Notes under the pieces: model-generated
The model's database searches: none
What the model was told of the DNA's origin: nothing
What the model saw: only the letters and a program-made list of their open reading frames with translations
Source: Bacteroidota bacterium
GTDB lineage: Bacteria > Bacteroidota > Bacteroidia > Bacteroidales > JAIFNL01
Reading direction: 5' to 3'
Length of the DNA: 53,298 nt
NCBI GenBank assembly: GCA_020047755.1
Contig: JAIFNL010000051.1
Span: 1 to 53,298 of the forward strand
Shown: positions 10,301 through 16,957 of the stretch, one piece after another
Layout of the letters: the number at the start of each line of letters is the position of its first letter
How positions within the stretch are numbered: the first letter of the stretch is position 1
Made by a program: the position numbers and the translations under genes

Positions 10301-11109
10301 TTTACAGCAAATACACTCGTAAAATCATTGCTTACTTCTTCAAAAAGGCTTTCTTCTTCAGTAAACTCAATAACTTTTACATCGTTGGCATTAAAAACCT
10401 CACCTTTAATAAGTTCGATAGCAGTTTGCGCAGTTCCTGAAACTAAGGTTCTGATAAAACCATTCAGTCCTTTGAAGTTGATAGTCGATTCTGTTCTATC
10501 TAAAAAATTATCTTTTTCGGCTTTGGTTGTATAATGTGTACTTTGAATAACCATTTGATCCAAAACATCCATAAAATAGTTCCATTGAGCCTCTTCTATG
10601 TCGCCATTGATGCCAATAACATCTCTAAATTTGCGCAACTCGGTAACTTTATCGCCCAAAATATTTTTGAACATATAATCCACATCTTCTTGAGTAACAG
10701 GCGGAGTACCAATTGAATAGTCGTGCAGATTCAAAATATTATTGAGTTGCTTTTTGGTTGGTTCGTCAACCAATTCATTGTCTTGCAAAAAATGAATTTT
10801 CTCCTTAAACAAATTTCGTTTTGCACTAAAAGCAAATGCCTTAGAACTTTCGTGCGGATAAATCATTAACGAAATATCGGCATAAGAAGGAATTGCTTCT
10901 TTTAACTCAAGAATAGCCTTATCTATTTCAGCTTGCTGTTTTGCGGGGCCAATCGGTTCATCGAAGCAAATTTTCACAAAATTAGCAAGTTTATCAACTA
11001 CATTGTTGGGTAAAAAGTTTTCGGCTCTTTCGCCTAATGACTTGTATAGGTCAATAAAATCGAGCGCATCGCTTCGTAAAAATGCTTTTGGTTTGCCATT
11101 TATTTGCAT
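4375..11109 (-). CDS. Giant protein with PLP aminotransferase-like and HPrK/PEPCK-like kinase domains
   Basis: One uninterrupted 2244-codon frame. Residues 1 to about 480 are not recognised. A fold-type I PLP region follows, with the cofactor residues in canonical order and spacing: N675 in NDPSNPSG, D704 and Y707 in DEAY, K748 and R756 in STTKNLGATGNRLG, and a C-terminal R984 in GFVRFSLGG, so it looks catalytically competent. About 650 mostly helical residues follow. Then comes a P-loop kinase domain with Walker A GDSGVGKSE (G1697, K1703), the form typical of HPr kinase, followed by IAGDMFHIFPDKEGNLFGIG and NSRSTISG, which recall the PEP carboxykinase fold. The C-terminus is lysine-rich. No signal peptide or membrane span is seen. 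I know of no characterised protein with this architecture; domain calls come from motifs only. It leads an operon with DUF2461. Confidence 0.75.
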   Translation of the reverse strand: MQINGKPKAFLRSDALDFIDLYKSLGERAENFLPNNVVDKLANFVKICFDEPIGPAKQQAEIDKAILELKEAIPSYADISLMIYPHESSKAFAFSAKRNLFKEKIHFLQDNELVDEPTKKQLNNILNLHDYSIGTPPVTQEDVDYMFKNILGDKVTELRKFRDVIGINGDIEEAQWNYFMDVLDQMVIQSTHYTTKAEKDNFLDRTESTINFKGLNGFIRTLVSGTAQTAIELIKGEVFNANDVKVIEFTEEESLFEEVSNDFTSVFAVKLRNMRKNVFNSFRWYNVLSRLVFIDDSDESRSTNTSLVFCFHNGIINALNKIHTKKLGALANTQTNLRLIFDKVNTENLIIFRNATAAKIKDYEEELNELKIEQIGEINNPDKDIVLFKFDDFSKQIIKDKYTLSKLHDFIDLVIKIKDPKIHNELNTKLINEFELRTKKYFYSNADEVKIATVVEGGGRNQIRMYGSYLRHRKLQAVDKKVIENCRTIIDIIPNNYQRTLKNHFHKNFGINLFLEKYKEFLTKQENEADNKGRFQNFLIDLGIFQAYQERNDSEKNIIKAFISDLANLEKTSISDDVQMIIRDLVSHEAWEPMPYILFNEQLSWEYKDLFPTDRFDINPFDLNVDIKPDGHIDFDRLLHILSRIKNTFQLFDHSGSLWDRFCSNLTIIINDPSNPSGYSDFNNTSLIKFLKFISNSKITLLLDEAYSDAIKIDNPETPKWRSISRYIFNNFNAYSKISIVSSLSTTKNLGATGNRLGSVIASPVREDVIDFIKNKYTFDRGNTNSLFMLVNTLESAQTAKKVKDKMEAELPKNASRSSIKKSIEEFIKTEIYANTLLQNGEKKSKYNRISLFEGSPLHIFLLDELVSLDKLDVLELPDDFKYKNEAFFSYYKDYLVKALNKFRVNRNFRTEANKRLILAKKIAEKVINEKYTDIVKIIESNGSYLFNIQIKNLFSFFDLEDFVSQLAIQRGIVAIPYKTGFVRFSLGGYLKGDKKSYQEFEKEFETALSLFLSYWKEFVETKQQNKDKSTSEILKLIFRYKNDNEYIQKLVSDFDAVKNQQRETLDSLRISKIKTLYHSFPQDCGVSINSIGRSKNSVFEFYENIGQCQNVTDFIRSKAFTKIYENLLPQIYRNIPLIKNLDINTVISKYGKTLILKYIQNKLNFQPNSYIIDNPEERLIMMEILIELEKILFSDAKVKMLALNATPTTKLKKLSDTVVLDRSQLEGVNAILRKHIKELLLHFNLPFAKEAAMPTKTELLEHSIEKFVEILHIPLSELDLAKFAHYLFDNLQKAKIFEDSSFARSLLGKLKNLFEKEVFGDKNIINSIKKLYLFNESSQFIKKIIERFEVLYKQTLAVKEGEARMITETFISANLENDFYLIVNQIISSSEYKIQETELRNEVRKVVLFLIETINLSKGTDYYIRYTHSLMRIVESNFARQNSSYNEMVQHGYSIHKDFVHKNNLVEHNGGALKWLNDIMTSCGVIATEQPVQTHTRIATDAKKREYPFHRADRTESEDFYFEQGNQSQNEYIKQLKTRPTADFFAKRMAKFSQNMDINDYRCKITKRGLFKELYIMQKSYIKYLTDNFRLVGADEISLEDAIKFEPDVVLFLGAPEKVISFPQIGYFDLNGPNNKKIKTIVTPLKPEADYFGDVKKPRLSMINEKVKEMGGIPVHGSLYAVEEEDGSVFVVQISGDSGVGKSEMLAAMMLKWLKNNLKGIRSIKLIAGDMFHIFPDKEGNLFGIGTEIGDFSRVTDFDPDYIKYYNSLFESSADSNVEDLNSRSTISGLCDISMPFKIDIMLTAHNYSRNEAGIQRFDNPENFILYRDSHGERKEKATSEDGPNFLRTLLRYTSEPNITEIIDNHGNYLDDILSWELDSTTKLHYLCSSFKMIDKIDIEKVVNKIFIDKHFEENKIKYRITKVNFDIIKNRFIAKGINGEDIAEMLIDRKVFSNNYNSLASTPAGQPFIAESGQLKSTKYFIDALKNGRDANSKAQNIQFGILSTDIGKKGKEISGPQKASEDMRKLIQEVRISNPEINRNRQMVRQLINNSYGKLMCNDKTSNELWRYNFFLWQIHKMKHTKLVRFDDAEVEIDLSGIHAEGFDYNTPFTPLLVTPNINIELSGFTETYSQLMSLPNNKEFANEFYESAQSLFIAEGYSHETIVNNIVMQLLLTNGYLNVEDINRGQITEKVNRETLAAARFAAEKILSENKNISGKKLNQAAERQEDELKKASTEKKNKK

Positions 11110-11516
11110 AGTGTTGTCCTAAAAATTACGAATTACAGTTTTTAAATTTTGCAATTAACAGTTGAAAGTTCCTATAAAAATTATTTCATAGAAGCATATA
11201 GTGTTGATTGTTATTCTCAAATAAAATAGCGAACTAGTGTTTTTTATTCAAAAAATATTACAAATAAACACAAAAATTACAGATGCAAATATATAAATTG
11301 TAAAATAATTAACCGTTTAAATTTAATATTATTAACAAAATAGTAATATTTTGAATGATTTTATTTAAGCAAAGCCTTTTTGATACAAATTTAATAGTTG
11401 AGTGTTTCTTTTTTGTTAAGAAAGAATTTTATTGGATATAGTTAGGGCATGTTCGTAAAGTCGATTTTAATCATTAGGTAAATGCTACTTTACAAACAAA
11501 CTCTAATACAACAAGA
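11110..11516. other. Intergenic region upstream of the giant gene
   Basis: AT-rich and without an open frame. Two minus-strand matches to the Bacteroidetes -7 box TAnnTTTG lie at 11286-11293 and 11386-11393, but neither has a good TTTG box at the right distance, so the promoter of the giant gene is not fixed. At 11455-11491 an inverted repeat GTAAAGT/ACTTTAC with an inner CATT/AATG pair could end the metal operon weakly. It contains a 21-nt block that recurs imperfectly at 13761-13780. Confidence 0.5.
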
Positions 11517-12275
11517 TTAATGTAAAATTGCAACAATTAAAAAGATAAAGAAACCCACAAAAAAGATGGTTGTGTTAATAGGAGTGTCGGTATGTTCGTG
11601 AGCTTCTACTAACAATTCTTCGGTAACTAGATACATGAGTGCCGATAAGCCAAATGCCAGAATGTAAGTTAAAACCTCTTCGTTCAAAACACTTAGCATA
11701 ACGGAGCCTGCAAATGCGCCTAACACAAAAGTTATAGCCAGAATACTTACAGCTTGCATTATTTTTGTAGTTACAATCTTCTCTGTTTTTAGCTCGGTAG
11801 CTACTACTAAGCCAAGAACTAATATTTCGAGACTCAAAGCAATACTCAAAAGAACTCCTTCCGATTGCCCTGCTGCAAATCCTACTCCAAGCAAAATGCC
11901 ATCGATAAACAAATCTACGGCTATGCCTATGAGCAAAGCCCAAGGAATAGATACTGCGCCTAGGCTAGCTGTATTGTTTTTTAATGCAGCTTTGTGCTTT
12001 TGTTCTGATAAATGGCTAAAGTGCTTTATGAGTAGCATCAAAAATAATCCGGCAAAAAAACCGACCGAAACGCCCAGTATGTTTTCTCGAGCTACAATAT
12101 CGGGCAATAGCTCAATGGCTACTACTGCAAAAATAACACCTGCAGCTAGGTGCAAAATAAAACTACGCAACTTGCTTTGAACATTGAATATAATTCCTAC
12201 TACGCCACCTATTAGCATGGTTACTAAAGGAATGAGTGAAAAAATAATGATTTGTTGTATAATCTCGCTTTTCAT
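11517..12275 (-). CDS. ZIP family-like metal transporter, divergent
   Basis: The 252-residue product has about seven or eight hydrophobic spans and the layout of a ZIP transporter: a first span ending in IGGVVGIIF, then HLAAGVIFAVVAIELLPD, a polar histidine-containing loop (KHFSHLSEQKHKA), a fourth-span region AVDLFIDGILLG and a fifth-span region SLEILVLGLV. In classical ZIPs these two spans carry HNxxDG and HExPHE metal ligands. Here most histidines are replaced while the Asp and Glu remain, so metal choice or mode may differ. The C-terminal TEELLVEAHEH adds possible ligands. It is the last gene of a minus-strand operon, 42 nt after the CDF gene, and would move zinc or iron across the inner membrane. 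Confidence 0.75.
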   Translation of the reverse strand: MKSEIIQQIIIFSLIPLVTMLIGGVVGIIFNVQSKLRSFILHLAAGVIFAVVAIELLPDIVARENILGVSVGFFAGLFLMLLIKHFSHLSEQKHKAALKNNTASLGAVSIPWALLIGIAVDLFIDGILLGVGFAAGQSEGVLLSIALSLEILVLGLVVATELKTEKIVTTKIMQAVSILAITFVLGAFAGSVMLSVLNEEVLTYILAFGLSALMYLVTEELLVEAHEHTDTPINTTIFFVGFFIFLIVAILH

Positions 12276-12317
12276 TTAATTTAATTGAATCAAGTTAATT
12301 GTTATTTTGAATTTTTG

Positions 12318-13178
12318 TTACTCGTGGTTGTTGGGTTCTATGTGAACGTGTACATGGCAACGAGATATTTCTGCTTTTAATTTGTTTTCGATGTGTGTTG
12401 CTATTGTATGCGATTCTTCAATGGTTAAGTTTGGCTTAACATGTATATTTAGCTCCACAAAAATATCGGGACCCGCAGCACGCACCTTCAGGCTGTGGTA
12501 TTGCTCTATTTCATTTGCATTTTTGAGCAAATCGTTTATTTTTTCACAAACACTGTCTGGTACATGGTCTAAAAGTACATTGATAGAACGTTTTCCCAAA
12601 TTGTATGATACGAAAATAACAATAAGCGCAACTCCCATAGCTGCAATACTATCGGCTATAAAAATACCAAAGTTCGCTGCCACCAATCCCAATAGCACTA
12701 CTAGCGAACTCCAAATATCGGTAGAGAAATGCAAAGCATCAGCTTCCAGAGCTTGGCTATTGTGTTTCTTAGCTACACGCATCAATGCCCGAGAGCGCGA
12801 ATAATCAATTACAATAGATGTAATAACCACCACGTAGCTCCATACATTTACTTCTATGTGTGTATTGCCCGAAATTAATCGGCTCAAAGCTTCATAAATA
12901 ATCCACACACAAGTAATAAGCAACAGCAGCGTTTCGGCAAGTGCCGATAAGTTTTCTATCTTTCCATGTCCGTAATGATGCTCTTTGTCTGCGGGCTTGT
13001 CCGAAATGCGTACAGCAATCATGGTAATGCCTGCCGCCACAAGGTCTAAGGCTGAATGTAAGGCTTCCGACAAAATACCTAAGCTTCCGGTCATTACGCC
13101 TACTATTATTTTGAAAGTAGTAAGAAAAATAGCGGCAATAAACGAGCTAGTAGCTACTTTATTTTTTTCATTTTCCAT
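12318..13178 (-). CDS. Cation diffusion facilitator (CDF) family metal efflux transporter
   Basis: The 286-residue product has the standard CDF layout: six membrane spans and a cytoplasmic C-terminal domain. Metal-site motifs are present: HSALD in the second span, DALHFSTD in the fifth, and the HHYGHGKIE loop between spans 2 and 3. The C-terminal domain has VRAAGPDIFVELNIHV and the histidine-rich end SRCHVHVHIEPNNHE. CDF proteins export Zn, Fe, Mn or Cd from the cytoplasm by proton antiport. The H/D pattern fits the FieF-like group, but specificity is not certain. It lies between a heme-motif lipoprotein (30 nt upstream) and a ZIP-like gene (42 nt downstream), indicating a metal-homeostasis operon. 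Confidence 0.92.
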   Translation of the reverse strand: MENEKNKVATSSFIAAIFLTTFKIIVGVMTGSLGILSEALHSALDLVAAGITMIAVRISDKPADKEHHYGHGKIENLSALAETLLLLITCVWIIYEALSRLISGNTHIEVNVWSYVVVITSIVIDYSRSRALMRVAKKHNSQALEADALHFSTDIWSSLVVLLGLVAANFGIFIADSIAAMGVALIVIFVSYNLGKRSINVLLDHVPDSVCEKINDLLKNANEIEQYHSLKVRAAGPDIFVELNIHVKPNLTIEESHTIATHIENKLKAEISRCHVHVHIEPNNHE

Positions 13179-13208
13179 AATTTGTGTTCTAACAGATAGA
13201 ATTTTGAT

Positions 13209-13658
13209 TTATTGTAACCAAATTTTAGCTACCGTATTCCCATGGCAATTGTTGCATTGCCCTGTTGTAATTTTAGAACTCATGTGTTTCACCTCACCAT
13301 TGGTACCAAGTACGCTAACATATAGTCCTGTACCAAAATCAATAGCTTGGGTTGTGTAAAAATTGCCCAAAGCATCTACTTCTATACTTTTTATTAAATT
13401 GCCTGTATTTTGTGCCGACGAGGTAAGCCTTACTGTTCCATTAGGAAAAGGACTAGTTAAAGAACTTTGATATACACTTCCGGCTACGATAAACAAACCT
13501 TCGCCGTTTCCTCCACTTTTGTGGCAGTTCATACAATTTTTGCCTGTGTTGTGGCTTTCGGAAGAGAAATTTGTGCTGATGCTTGTTTCGTTTTCGTTTT
13601 CATTTTCGCAAGCTAAAATCAATAAAGATAAGGCAAGCAATAACATAAATTGTTTCAT
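13209..13658 (-). CDS. Lipoprotein with two CxxCH heme-binding motifs
   Basis: The start was set at MKQFMLLLALSLLILAC because this gives a lipoprotein signal peptide with the lipobox LLILAC; a longer frame starting at 13724 would put 22 polar residues before it and is unlikely. The 149-residue product has CMNCH after the acidic linker and CNNCH near the C-terminus, both fitting the c-type heme consensus CxxCH, so it may be a di-heme lipoprotein in the periplasm or on the outer membrane. The part between the motifs looks like a beta-rich carboxypeptidase-regulatory-like fold (VAGSVYQSS, VDALGNFYT). It is the first gene of the operon with the CDF and ZIP-like transporters. Electron transfer or metal sensing are possible roles; neither is shown. 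Confidence 0.75.
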   Translation of the reverse strand: MKQFMLLLALSLLILACENENENETSISTNFSSESHNTGKNCMNCHKSGGNGEGLFIVAGSVYQSSLTSPFPNGTVRLTSSAQNTGNLIKSIEVDALGNFYTTQAIDFGTGLYVSVLGTNGEVKHMSSKITTGQCNNCHGNTVAKIWLQ

Positions 13659-14025
13659 AATTTCTTTTTTTTGTTTTGTTTGATTCTGTTTTAGATTGGT
13701 ACTTGAAATTTGCTCATGTTGCAATAATCGTATAAAAATTCAAAATTTTGAGCCTGCTATAAAGTCAATTTTATCATTAGTTCGAAAAGAAGGCATAGTA
13801 CAATAAGCTTTAGCCCCAAAGATTAGAGTATGGGTAAAGCCCAGATTGGTTTATTTTTTCGCAAGGACATAAATGCCGTGAGCTAGTTATTTTGGGGTTT
13901 ACGAGCTGCTCTAAGTAACCTATTAAATTACGCCACAAATCGTTCAACGTTACGTTGAGATGTCCTCTAAGTAATTAGGAAAGAATAAGAATAAAGAATT
14001 AACAAATCACCACATCAATCATGTA
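13659..14025. other. Intergenic region upstream of the metal operon
   Basis: No gene was found. The region holds an imperfect copy (13761-13780) of a block seen at 11457-11477, a degenerate GCTTTAGCCCCAAA ... GGGTAAAGCCC inverted repeat at about 13806-13843 that resembles the REP-like hairpin at 52836-52879, and a small CAACGT/ACGTTG dyad near 13951. It must contain the promoter of the heme-motif lipoprotein operon, but no clear TAnnTTTG box was seen. Confidence 0.5.
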
Positions 14026-15345
14026 CTATTCGTTGTCTTTTATTAAATATTGAAATTCGAACTTACTCTCTTTTTGGTTTTTATATTTTGAGTTTTCCTT
14101 ATCAATCTCCTTTTTACTCGGTTGGTCTTTTTCTTTAGCAAGTTCGCCCGAAAGTCGATATTCCTTAATATCTATAATTTCGCCTTGCTCGTTAAAATAA
14201 TACCACATACCTATCTGTTTAATCATTTTATCGTTTTGGAAATAAACAGCATTTTGAGTAGGCTTTTCGATAAACCTAATAATACTGGTATTGATTTGCC
14301 CGTATTGTTCGTATTCAGATTGAGGAATTTGCCTCCGTGGAGGCTTACACAAATAGCCTCTCATTTTTCGTTCACCATTGGGCCAAAACTCTTCATACAA
14401 ACCAGAAAATTCAAATTCATCATTTTTCTTAATTGCAGTTTTGTAAATAACCGCCTTTTTACTTTCATCATACCTAGTTCGTACCTGTTGGTCTATATAC
14501 ATGGTAATCAGCGTATCTGTTCTATGATTAAAATCTTCGGGGCTAGGATAGTGTACTTTGGCTTTCAATTTACCGCTTACTTGATAATAATAATAAGCAG
14601 TATCAATCCGAGTACCATATTTTATATGCTTTACAGAAGGTTCACCATCATAAAAATATTCTATTTTCTCTAAAATACCATCGGAATAATTAAACTCCCA
14701 TTTTCCAACATAGTAATCGCTACTTCTCACTTTTTTAATGTACCCATGCGCCAAAACCGCTTTGTTTTCAGGGTTTATCATTTGATAGTAATTTCCCTTA
14801 TCTTGCTCGCCTATTTTGAGGGTCGAAATAATTTTAACACCATCGGTTGCATAGTAAGTAACAAGGCTACCCTCAAGCCCTTTCATTTCGCGTCTTTTAT
14901 AAAGCAAGATTACATCGTCGAAAAATAAGTTATATCGTTCGTACGATTCTTTGTAATCTATCGAAAAAGTATTGGCTACCGTTATGCTGTATTTTTTATT
15001 TTTTGTACCCTTATAAAAACCATAAATCTCAGTTCCAGCATCAATCGTTAAAGTATAATTACCATCAACAACCGATTGAGTAACTTTTGAAATAATCGAA
15101 GCAACCAAGCTATCATTGTAATATGACCTAATTTCTCCTATATTGCCATTAAAACGATGTGTTTCAATCAACTCACCTTTTTTGTCAAATTGTTTTCTCT
15201 CGCCCACCACAAGTCCATGGGAGAAATGGCAAATTTCTTTTATCACGTTATTCTTATATCGAAGAGTATCACCAAGATTTCTTGCCGACAACGAATTGAG
15301 CGTAATAACTAAAACAAATAGTATAAATAGACCTTTTTTTATCAT
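14026..15345 (-). CDS. Secreted protein with YwqK/MORN-like repeats
   Basis: The 439-residue product starts with a Sec signal peptide (MIKKGLFILFVLVITLNSLSA). The mature part contains repeated short beta-hairpin segments of the type (E/K)xxxFxxDGxL or GxKxGxWxxY, such as GKWEFNYSDGILEKIEYFYDGE, LYEEFWPNGERKMRGYL and GMWYYFNEQGEIIDIKEY, which resemble YwqK/MORN-variant repeats common in exported Bacteroidetes proteins. The C-terminal 50 residues are highly charged. The function is unknown. It is the last gene of a minus-strand run, 10 nt after another secreted-protein gene, so it belongs to the operon headed by the lipoprotein at 16741 and perhaps by the ABC transporter. Confidence 0.8.
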   Translation of the reverse strand: MIKKGLFILFVLVITLNSLSARNLGDTLRYKNNVIKEICHFSHGLVVGERKQFDKKGELIETHRFNGNIGEIRSYYNDSLVASIISKVTQSVVDGNYTLTIDAGTEIYGFYKGTKNKKYSITVANTFSIDYKESYERYNLFFDDVILLYKRREMKGLEGSLVTYYATDGVKIISTLKIGEQDKGNYYQMINPENKAVLAHGYIKKVRSSDYYVGKWEFNYSDGILEKIEYFYDGEPSVKHIKYGTRIDTAYYYYQVSGKLKAKVHYPSPEDFNHRTDTLITMYIDQQVRTRYDESKKAVIYKTAIKKNDEFEFSGLYEEFWPNGERKMRGYLCKPPRRQIPQSEYEQYGQINTSIIRFIEKPTQNAVYFQNDKMIKQIGMWYYFNEQGEIIDIKEYRLSGELAKEKDQPSKKEIDKENSKYKNQKESKFEFQYLIKDNE

Positions 15346-15355
15346 AATGCTAAGT

Positions 15356-15799
15356 TTAACGTACCATCGACAGTATGCCTACCGCACAGCCTTCTAGCCC
15401 ACCTTTGAACGAAATATAAACCTTGTAAGTAGATGTTTTTCTGCACATAAAATCGAATGCCTTGTAATCTTTTCCCTTTGCCAAATCAAAAGTACTACCT
15501 ATCATATTGTTATTTTCATCATAGAGCTGAAGAACCGCTTCGCCTTCAAATTCTATTGCATTACAAACGGTAAATCGATAGTGGGTTTGTTTGTTGAGAA
15601 CAATAGAAAAGTTAGCAATAGGCGCACTTCCTTTGCGAGCACCTTTTAGCCTTGCTCTGAAATCTTTGATGTAGGTAGCATTGTCGCCCACATTCAACGC
15701 ACAATCGTTTACAAGCTGGTCGTTACATTGTGCTTTTGAATCTATGCTAAAAGTTGTCAATACTAGCAAAAAGATAAAAGGAATGAGTAATTTCTTCAT
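15356..15799 (-). CDS. Small secreted protein of unknown function
   Basis: The 147-residue product has a clear signal peptide (MKKLLIPFIFLLVLTTFSIDSKAQ) and four cysteines in the mature part besides one near its start (CNDQ, DCALN, FTVCNA, DFMCRKT, EGCAVG), so disulfides are possible. The mature part looks like a small beta-sandwich (HYRFTVCNAIEFEGEAVLQLYDENNNMIGS). No family is recognised. It lies 6 nt downstream of a lipoprotein gene and 10 nt upstream of a repeat-containing secreted-protein gene, so the three are co-transcribed. Confidence 0.78.
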   Translation of the reverse strand: MKKLLIPFIFLLVLTTFSIDSKAQCNDQLVNDCALNVGDNATYIKDFRARLKGARKGSAPIANFSIVLNKQTHYRFTVCNAIEFEGEAVLQLYDENNNMIGSTFDLAKGKDYKAFDFMCRKTSTYKVYISFKGGLEGCAVGILSMVR

Positions 15800-15805
15800 A
15801 TTTTC

Positions 15806-16741
15806 CTAATTATTTAATTGTATTCTTTTATTTCTTATTTTTTCGATAACTGAGATAATCTGGTTTAGTTGATCTTGAGTTATATTTACAATACTCGTCT
15901 CGTTCTGCTGTATAATCAATCTACCATCAATTTCAACTGTTTCAGGTTCTCCTACTTGATATTCTATTTTAATTTTGTCATAAATTAAATTTATTTCCAT
16001 TAAATCACCAAGTAAATCTTTAAATGCTTTTTTCGATTCATACTTTTTTATTGCATTGATTAGCTCCGAAAGTATCAATTTTTGTTCACCTATTCGTTCG
16101 GTAATTTTTTCATTCGGCTTTTCTTTTACCACCTGAGTTGCCTGATACATCGCTTCAATCCAAACACCTGTTACTATCAAAATGCTTTGGTCAGCTCTAT
16201 TCATTTCCCTCAAATAACTATCCATTCGATTAAAACTCGAGGTTGAAATATAAATAAGTGAATCTAAATTTTCATTATTCGTTGCCAAACGCTTTAATGT
16301 TTCAAAGTCAAAAAATTGGCTCACACTCAGCTCTTCCGATAATTTGCTGATTGCAGAAATATAACGAAGAACATAAGTTGTTCTATCATAAATATTCAAA
16401 TACCCCAAGTCTGCACCCAAAATTCCTACCCCCAAGGCTTGCTCAAACTTTGTACTGTAATGATCTATATTATCCGGATTGGATAAATATTTCAACGAAA
16501 ACGGCACTCCATTATCTTTTATTAAGGCAGCCATTTCCACAGGCGATGATAAATTGCCCATTATATCCCCCATATTTCCTTCCGAGTCTATAACAGAACC
16601 ATCGTCGTTGCCTATGTTTTTTAAATCATTTTCTATTTTTTCTTCCTCGCTATCATTAATGCACGATGCTACGGAAACAAATAATATTGTTGATACTATC
16701 AGTACAACATATATTGGCACTTTGAATAAATTTTTAATCAT
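15806..16741 (-). CDS. Lipoprotein of unknown function next to ABC transporter
   Basis: The 311-residue product starts with a lipoprotein signal peptide ending in the lipobox SVASC, followed by an acidic Asp/Glu/Asn-rich linker and a mostly alpha-helical domain (SSPVEMAALIKDNGVPFS, GILGADLGYLNIYDRTTYV, WIEAMYQATQVV). I know of no function for this helical family. The gene follows the ABC ATPase-permease by 216 nt and is followed after 6 nt by a secreted-protein gene. A Bacteroidetes-type promoter at 16856-16885 lies just upstream, so the lipoprotein and the two genes after it may have their own transcript. Confidence 0.8.
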   Translation of the reverse strand: MIKNLFKVPIYVVLIVSTILFVSVASCINDSEEEKIENDLKNIGNDDGSVIDSEGNMGDIMGNLSSPVEMAALIKDNGVPFSLKYLSNPDNIDHYSTKFEQALGVGILGADLGYLNIYDRTTYVLRYISAISKLSEELSVSQFFDFETLKRLATNNENLDSLIYISTSSFNRMDSYLREMNRADQSILIVTGVWIEAMYQATQVVKEKPNEKITERIGEQKLILSELINAIKKYESKKAFKDLLGDLMEINLIYDKIKIEYQVGEPETVEIDGRLIIQQNETSIVNITQDQLNQIISVIEKIRNKRIQLNN

Positions 16742-16855
16742 ATTTAACTTAATTTGTATTAAGGTATGTTCTTTTTATGTTGTCATCTATTCTTTTTTAG
16801 CTATTTTTATGTTTTTTTAATGATTATTTTTTTTAATGTTCATTAAAATAAGTAA

Positions 16856-16885
16856 CAAAATTAATATAAAAAAAGACATATCAAA
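16856..16885 (-). promoter_or_regulatory. Candidate Bacteroidetes promoter for the lipoprotein operon
   Basis: Read on the minus strand, TTTG (16882-16885) is followed after 18 nt by TAATTTTG (16856-16863), which fits the -33 TTTG and -7 TAnnTTTG boxes of the Bacteroidetes primary sigma factor. It lies about 115 nt before the lipoprotein start at 16741 and after the ABC transporter stop. The surrounding sequence is very AT-rich, so a chance match is possible. Confidence 0.45.
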
Positions 16886-16957
16886 AGCAATAAATAAAAA
16901 AAAAAAATTTTATCGTATATAAAATATTTTTTATCTTTGATTATTAGATATTTACTA

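Noticed and set aside
12382-13359. Two plus-strand frames (140 and 124 codons) opposite the CDF gene and the lipoprotein
   Set aside because: They mirror the CDF and lipoprotein coding sequence; Ser/Ala/Lys-rich composition is typical of antisense shadows.
13659-13724. N-terminal extension of the heme-motif lipoprotein
   Set aside because: It would place 22 polar, Gln/Lys-rich residues before a normal lipoprotein signal peptide.
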